From contig JAPZLL010000012.1 of assembly GCA_036250225.1 (NCBI GenBank), forward strand, positions 868,001 through 932,000: DNA of 64,000 bases. Direction: 5' to 3'. A program made the position numbers and the translations under genes. The notes under the pieces were generated by a model, which was not told where the DNA came from, made no database searches, and saw only the letters and a list, made by a program, of their open reading frames with translations. Shown in pieces: positions 57,688 through 64,000 of this stretch. This stretch comes from Cercophora sp. LCS_1 (Eukaryota > Ascomycota > Sordariomycetes > Sordariales > Lasiosphaeriaceae). Within the stretch, counting starts at the first letter, position 1, and the number at the start of each line of letters is the position of its first letter.

Positions 57688-58846
57688 CTAGAGTTCCTCA
57701 TCCTCCACGTCCATCTCCTCCCCGTTCTGGTGCCCGTTCGCGCTCCCGGATGCGTCCTTCTTGGCCATGGTCGCCTCCTTGTCGATCATCTGCCGCGACA
57801 CGGCCACAATGTTGTCCTCGATGAGCTGCTGACCAACATCCTCCAAGTGCTTCTTGGGGTCCAACTTGCCGACGTAGCGGGTCTTGAGTTGCTCTTTCGT
57901 CAGCTCCGTCTCCTCCTTGACCCGCTTCTCGTAGCCCTCGGCGAGGCTGACCAGCCGCTCGAGGCGCTCCTTGGTCCTGCTGCCCTCTGTCCTGAAGTCC
58001 TCCATCTCGAGAGCCTCGGTCCATACGTGCTTGTGCAAGTTCATCAACATGTTCTCCTCTAATGCCGTCTTCCGATAGTTGATGCCAATCGAGTAGTAGT
58101 GTCGATTGAGGCCGTGAATCAGCGCCTGGATCGAGGGCTTGTTGAGGTGGCCCAAGTTCGACGTGCTCTGGCGCGGCTCTTGACCCAACATGAGGGTCTG
58201 GGGGTTGATCAGACGGAATGCATCAATCACGACCTTGCCCTTCACGGACTGAATAGGATCCACGACAACGGCGACGGCGCGAGGTGTCAACTGCTCGAAG
58301 CTCTGTTGCGTGTTGATATCAACCGACGAGAGCCAGCAGCCGAAACCGGGATGTGAATGGTACCAACCGACGACCGACTCGGGCCTGTAAGAAAGGGTTA
58401 GTTCTTGCCCGCGGAAACACAAGTCATGCGCAGGAGCGCCAACCAAACCTACCTCCCAGTTTGCCGCAGCATGTCCATCATCTTCATCTGGAATACCGGG
58501 TCGACGGCCTCTACACTAACGCCCGTACCGCTCTGTGGCATCGCAAACACGTCGACAACGCGCACTGTGAAGTCGTCGACAAATTCGCCCAGCATCAGAC
58601 CCATGACTTCCATCGGCACACCCGCGCGACCGTGCCGAAGCATCTTGAGGAGCGCTAGGGAGGAAATGTAGACGGTCTCGGAGTTGTCGATGAGGGCGGC
58701 ATTGTCCTTTAGCACGACCATTGTGTTAGCAAGCTGCTGCGCGAATGTCCGGGTTGGAGATGGAGGGAGCAACATACATGACCACCCTGGGGGTCTCGCA
58801 TGCCGCCTAGCTGGCCGTTCATCAGTGCGTTCCTGAAGCGGTCCAT
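57688..58846 (-). CDS. RPN11: 26S proteasome regulatory subunit RPN11 (JAMM deubiquitinase)
   Basis: Three exons (58846-58778, 58706-58453, 58384-57688) give 339 residues. MPN+ / JAMM residues are all present: Glu56 in VPMEVMGLMLGEF, His117 and His119 in WYHSHPGFGCWLSSVD, and Asp130. AVAVVVDPIQSVKGKVVIDA and GINYRKTALEENMLMNLHKH are characteristic of Rpn11/POH1. It is the zinc metalloprotease in the proteasome lid that removes ubiquitin chains from substrates as they are translocated. A C-terminal acidic tail (EEMDVEDEEL) is present. Confidence 0.96.
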
Positions 58847-59660
58847 TTTGGGGTTTGATGGGGAAGCTTCGACTTGATTGAGCGGGGTAAGCCGGGCGCA
58901 GTTGGTGTGTGGAGGGCGGATATGCGCAAATGTGGTAGCTGCAATGGTGATGGGAAGTCGTTGTTGGAAGGCGGCGCGTGCTGGACCTTCGGGCTGGAGC
59001 TTGCTCAGCAGCTGGCGTTGACGAAAGCCCTGGCAGCCTGCGCTGTGATTACATAATACAATTCCGTGCACCTGCCTGCCGCGACCGCCGCCCACTTTCG
59101 AGCTTGGGCCCCGCAAAATCCTGTCAGCCTTGCATGTCTTGCCCCAGGATGGCGTCAAGCAGCCACTCAGGCTTCGAGCCTTTTGCCCCCTCAAAAACGG
59201 TGGGCCGTCGGCAGCCTCGGCGCAAGGAAACGAACCAATTGCTTGCCGACTCGGCGGAGCTGGTCCCAGCCCACCTTCGTCGCGCTGGGAAGTGCCTTGA
59301 TCTCCAACATTCTTCCAATCTTTTCTCCCACAAGTCGAGCTCGGCAGGAAGCCCGCGCAAAGGGAACCGGCTGAATTCACTACGATATTGACTTAGAGCG
59401 ACAGACCAAGACGCCAGTCGCCTTTTGGTTTTTGTTGGCATTCCAATTATCCCTACGGTTCATTCTATCCATTTGTTGGTGGTCTCGGGAAGACGAGGCG
59501 AAATCCCCACCGCCGTCGAATTCCTATTCACAAACCTCTGCGACGAGAGCCCACCCCTTTTCCGCGCTCGATCGCCGCGCATCAGCACAAACACCGTCTC
59601 GGCAATTACTTCCGTTTTCACCGCAATCCACACCGGCCCCCCACGACAGACGTACTCGCG
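58847..59660. promoter_or_regulatory. divergent promoter, RPN11 and RPD3
   Basis: The stretch of 814 nt separates the divergent start codons of RPN11 and RPD3. No protein-coding frame is supported within it. No proteasome-associated control element (GGTGGCAAA) was noticed. Confidence 0.5.
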
Positions 59661-61719
59661 ATGCCTGCCTCCAGCAAAGACCCCGCGGGCGTGGACCGCA
59701 CACGGCCGCTCTACGAGGTCGTCAACAATGACAAGAAGCGCGTCGCCTACTTTTACGATTCAGACATTGGCAACTATGCGTACGTTACGGGCCATCCCAT
59801 GAAGCCACACCGAATCAGGCTTGCGCACAGCTTGGTTATGAACTATAATGTGTACAAGTTTCTCGAGATCTACGTGAGTGTCTGCTCTGGTAGTAGGCGA
59901 GAACAGATTGCTGATAGACTGTTGGCAGCGCGCAAAACCGGCGGTGACCTCGGAGATGACCCAATTCCACACGGACGAGTACATCGAGTTTCTGCAGAAA
60001 GTCACCCCCGACAACATGGATACGTACATGCGCGAACAGGGCAAGTACAATGTCGGCGATGATTGCCCAGTATTCGACGGGCTCTTTGAGTTTTGCGGCA
60101 TCAGCGCCGGAGGCAGCATGGAGGGTGCTGCGCGGCTCAACCGCGAAAAGTGCGACATTGCCATCAACTGGGCAGGCGGTCTTCATCATGCAAAGAAAAG
60201 CGAAGCTAGCGGGTTCTGCTACGTGAATGGTATGTCGAGAAGACGCTGGCGTCGCCACCCAGTACGCTTGCTGACAGCTCATCCTCAGATATCGTCCTGG
60301 CCATTTTGGAGTTGCTCCGCTTCAAGAAGCGGGTGCTCTACATTGATATTGATGTGCACCACGGCGACGGTGTCGAGGAGGCGTTTTACACCACAGACCG
60401 TGTGATGACGGTTTCGTTCCACAAATACGGCGAATACTTCCCTGGCACGGGCGAGCTCCGCGATATCGGTATTGGAACTGGCAAGAACTACGCGGTCAAC
60501 TTCCCGCTCCGAGATGGTATTGATGACACGGCGTACGAAACAATTTTTGAGCCAGTCATCCGCGCTGTCATGACCTACTACCAACCTGAGGCTGTTGTTC
60601 TCCAATGCGGCGGAGACAGCCTTTCGGGCGACCGTCTCGGCTGTTTCAACCTCAGCATGCGCGGGCATGCCAACTGCGTCAAGTTCGTCCGGTCTTTCAA
60701 TCTGCCCACGCTCGTGCTTGGTGGTGGCGGCTATACCATGCGCAATGTCGCTCGCACTTGGGCGTACGAGACGGGCCGGTTGGTTGGTGTTGAGATGGAC
60801 TCAGTCTTACCATATAATGAGTACTACGATGTAAGCTACCCCCGGTCTCGGTGCGAGGGTCGAAGCTAATGGGCCGCAGTATTATGGACCCGACTATGAG
60901 CTTGACGTCCGCTCTTCCAATATGGAGAACGCAAACAGCTATGAATACCTTGAGAAGATCAAGACGGCTGTGATTGAAAACCTCAAGAAGACGGCCCCCG
61001 TCCCATCGGTTCAGATGCAGGACATTCCACGTGCAAGCATGGGCATGACTGACGACCAAGAGGACGAGCTTGATGACCTGGACGAGGACGAGAACAAGGA
61101 TGTCCGGATGACGCAAAGGCAGTGGGAGAAGAAGGTGCAGCGACAAGAGGAATACGAAGAGAGTGACGACGAGGATATGGCCGAGGCCAACGGCGTTTAC
61201 AAGCCCAACGGGCGCACGCGCCGCTCGATTCTGGAGTTTCAGAACCCGAATGCAGTTGACGATGACATGGAGATCGACAGCGGTGTAGCGACTCCGGCCC
61301 AGAAGGCACCCGAGGCGCCTGTCGATAACGATGACACAGTCCTCGAGGATGCCGACGCTGAGGCGGCGCCTGCGGAAGCAACAGCCGAACCCGTGCCCAC
61401 AGTTGAGAAAGACACTAGCAAGAAGGATTCCGATGGTGATGTGGATATGGCAGATTCTTCCGAGGACAAGAACCCAGAGGCGACAATCAAGGAGGAAGAA
61501 GTCGACGGCACGGCCATTTCGGAGTCGGCGCCCAAAGAACCATCGGCCGTTGAAGCTGCCGAGCTGGCGGCGGATGCGGGGACGGACAAGCCCAAAGATG
61601 AGGTGCCGGCAGCGGAGGCAGACGCAGCCACCAAGGTGGACACTTCGGAGCCATCGGATAAAACAGTGGGTGACAACGACCAAGCCCCGAAGACAGGTAC
61701 TGACGGCGCTCAGACTTAA
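59661..61719 (+). CDS. RPD3: class I histone deacetylase RPD3/RpdA
   Basis: Four exons (59661-59873, 59929-60229, 60289-60830, 60880-61719) give 631 residues. The catalytic domain carries VAYFYDSDIGNYAYVTGHPM, QFHTDEYIEFL, INWAGGLHHAKKSEASGFCY, YIDIDVHHGDGVEEAFYTTD, VLQCGGDSLSGDRLGCFNLS and LGGGGYTMRNVARTWAYET, with the zinc Asp/His/Asp and the HH pair in place. The C-terminal extension of about 220 residues is acidic (DDQEDELDDLDEDEN) and Ala/Glu-rich to the end, as in filamentous-fungal RpdA proteins, which are longer than yeast Rpd3. It deacetylates histones in Sin3-type complexes. Confidence 0.96.
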
Positions 61720-62322
61720 ACTTGTACACGTGCTCTTGACGGATTTCGAGTTCTAGGTTAGCGTCGCAGTTTGGGCTGGATTGCGTGGAAGGCGTTGAAG
61801 GCGCACATGTGGACAAAAGGAATGGATGGCTTGTTTGGCCGCGGTCATGGCGAGGTGTTTTTAGGAAAGCCGTCACCTTTTTGTAGACGGCCATCCGAGA
61901 TGTATCTAGCGCACATTCGCGAGGCGCTCAGCGGGCAGTTCTACATAGTGCGATCATTTCATGATACCTCGGGATTGAGCCTTCGGACTGTTCAGATGAC
62001 CAGCGGCGATGGAGCTCGTGCCGAGCCGGAGGGGTCTTGGTGTTGTGCGGGATGGGTGGGGCTTATCAGCGCCCCGACCCAAGCGCGGATCGGCTGGTCC
62101 CTTGAAGCTTGGCGCTTCGATAGCAGCGCACGGCACCGCCCAAGTGAAACCGATGACAGCCAGCCCGTGGCTCGCTAGGCGGTATGTCTCAGTCTGTCCT
62201 ATGAAGTCTCGCTGAATTCCAATCTTTTCATCCTCTGCCCGCCCCCCTCGTCCGCGATGATGGATCTTTTGTTGACGACGGCGGGTGCTATCGTTACGAC
62301 ACTGCTGTAGTGACACGCGACC
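61720..62322. other. intergenic
   Basis: No gene is supported. It holds the 3' flank of RPD3 and the promoter of the hydrolase. Confidence 0.5.
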
Positions 62323-64000
62323 ATGGCCTCCAAATCGCGGGCCGCCTTTGCTGAACAACACGGCGCTGACTGCGGCAATATCAGGCCCGGGCCCCCACCA
62401 AGGAAACGAACATGGCTTGGCTTCACCACTACCTTTGCTACCGTTGTTCTTCTTGCTTTGTACCATCATCTTCGCGGGTGTTATAAGCCTAGGATTCTCG
62501 CTGCCGCTCCGATCCTTGGTAGCTCGGGCCTCAAGACAAGCACCTTTAGCTGGGCGGATATCCCGCCTTCGAGAAGCCTCATATGGCATCCGTGCTACGC
62601 CATCCCCGAGGCGCCGGGTGCGTCCCTCGACTGCGCGCGCCTCGATGTCCCGATGGATTGGCAATCCCCGGGCGATGACGAGCGGGTTGTGTTGGCCGTT
62701 GTCCGTCTCCGAGCAAACTCGTCTTTGGGCAGCTATCGTGGCCCAGTGTTCTTCAACCCCGGGGGACCAGGTGGGAGTGGGATCTGGGCGCTGAGAGACC
62801 GCGGGAGGGACTTGCAGGCGATTGTGGGCGAGGATCACGACATCATCGGCTTTGATCCGAGGGGCGTTGGTGCTTCGACGCCGAGGATCGACTGCTGGGG
62901 AGGCAGGATGCAGGATCGGCTGGTCTGGGGTTTACAGGATGTTGGGGTTGTGGATGCGCACCCGGGGGTCGTGTATGATGCGCTTGCCAGGGCGAGTATC
63001 TTGTCGGCAGTCTGCGAGGAGAATCAGGAGGGGAGTATACTTCGGCATAGCAGCACAGCGTATCACGCGAGGGATATGTTGGAGATCCTGGAGCAGATGG
63101 GCGAGAAGAAGATCAAGTACTGGGGGTTTAGCTACGGCACGGTGTTGGGTGGGACGTTTGCAGCCATGTACCCGGACCGAATCGAGAGGATGGTCAATGA
63201 TGGTGAGTGTTACCCCTAGTGCTCAACTCGCACACGCACTTACCGTTGCTGCCTAGGGAACGTCGATTACGAGGAATGGTACAACGGCACCTACTTCGCC
63301 TTCCTCCACGACGCGGACCTCGTCATGGAAGCCTTTCACACCTTTTGTCACCTCGCCGGCCCGCTGCGCTGCGCCTTTTACGCCCCGTCCCCCTCGCAGA
63401 TCCACGACCGTCTCAGTGCCCTCCTCGATACCATCCGCCTCTCCCCCATCCCCATCCCTACCACCCTCGCGCCCACCCCGTCCCTGGTAACCTATTCCAG
63501 CGTCAAACAACTCCTCTCCACGGCCCTCTACCAACCCATCTACCGCTTTCCGCGCGTAGCAACCGTCCTAGCAGCGCTTGAACGCCGCGACCCAGCCCCC
63601 TACGTCTCATACACCTCCCTCGACAACCCAAACCCCATCCCGTTCTGCTCCGCCGAAACCACACCCCCGACGGACACATCAGAAGACACCCCCGATGCCT
63701 TCCCAGCAATCATGTGCGCCGACGCCGAGCCGTTCACCGACTCGCCAGCTCAATTCGCAGACTACGTGGCTACCTTGCTCAACATCTCGCACGCAGCAGG
63801 TGCGGTGCAAGCCGGCTTTCGCCTGGCGTGCGCGGGACGGAATCATATCAGGCCCAAGTGGCGGTTTGAGGGGCCCGTCGTGGGAGGGAATACGTCGTTT
63901 CCGATCCTATTTGTGAATAATGTAGCTGATAACGTCACGCCACTTGTCAGCGCGAGGAGGAACGCGGCAGGGTTTGAAGGCAGTGTGGTGTTGATGCAGA
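62323..64000 (+). CDS. TAP-like alpha/beta hydrolase (peptidase S33 type), partial
   Basis: Two exons are visible (62323-63202, 63257 onward); the frame runs off the window end at 541 codons. Near the N-terminus, WLGFTTTFATVVLLALYHHL is a probable membrane anchor or uncleaved signal. Then come FFNPGGPGGSG (oxyanion-hole region), DHDIIGFDPRGVGAS, and YWGFSYGTVLGGTFAAMYP with the nucleophile Ser in GFSYG. The C-terminal part, PILFVNNVADNVTPLVSARR, is the TAP-like domain region that carries the catalytic Asp. Relatives are tripeptidyl aminopeptidases and proline-iminopeptidase-like hydrolases of Streptomyces and fungi. The catalytic His should lie beyond 64,000. Confidence 0.87.

Noticed and set aside
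60697..61683. 328-residue minus-strand frame over RPD3
   Set aside because: Shadow of the acidic RPD3 tail read in reverse; no family motif.

Overview
The window is nuclear DNA from a filamentous ascomycete, most likely a Sordariomycete. The genes carry short introns (about 47-90 nt, one of about 230) with GT/AG borders and CTAAC/CTGAC-like branch sites. The protein families are typical of these fungi: Hce2/Ecp2-type secreted protein, AA11 LPMO with a C-terminal cysteine module, DUF4360, Asp f 4-like protein, Zn2Cys6 regulator. Exon joins were built by hand from splice signals and checked by reading-frame arithmetic, without transcripts or database searches. No species is claimed.

Layout. 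1-5.2 kb: a PY-motif protein with a C-terminal hydrophobic segment (+), a polytopic HGSNAT/DUF1624-like membrane protein (-) and a secreted DUF4360 protein (-). 5.2-10.7 kb: a gene-poor block holding only a tRNA-like relic. 10.7-14.7 kb: a SCOC-type short coiled-coil protein (+) and an LAT-type amino-acid permease (+). 14.7-18 kb: mostly non-coding, with a long pyrimidine tract. 18-19.7 kb: an Hce2 effector candidate (+) and an SDR (-).

20.9-31.6 kb holds a coherent sugar-utilisation set: Zn2Cys6 regulator (-), Lac12-like MFS permease (-), a 1.05-kb divergent promoter, a LacZ-type GH2 beta-galactosidase (+), and a second MFS sugar transporter (-) converging on it. 32.5-41.3 kb: a ubiquitin-like-domain protein with a fungal signalling-type N-terminus (splicing unresolved), a PLC-like phosphodiesterase, a broken GH95 alpha-fucosidase fragment and an Asp f 4-like secreted protein.

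43-64 kb is mainly housekeeping: exosome subunit RRP41 (+), a PDI ending in HEEL (-), ESCRT factor VTA1 (+), proteasome deubiquitinase RPN11 (-) divergent from class I deacetylase RPD3 (+), and a TAP-like alpha/beta hydrolase running off the end. Between them lie an AA11 LPMO (+), an unrecognised proline-rich protein (-) and the most unusual locus: a four-exon, 1,182-codon frame (49.8-53.6 kb, -) combining Cys-rich motifs, FP repeats, a long charged coiled coil and a P/Q-rich repeat tail. It is cut by an in-frame UAG inside the Cys-rich region, and a second UAG coincides with a possible intron acceptor.
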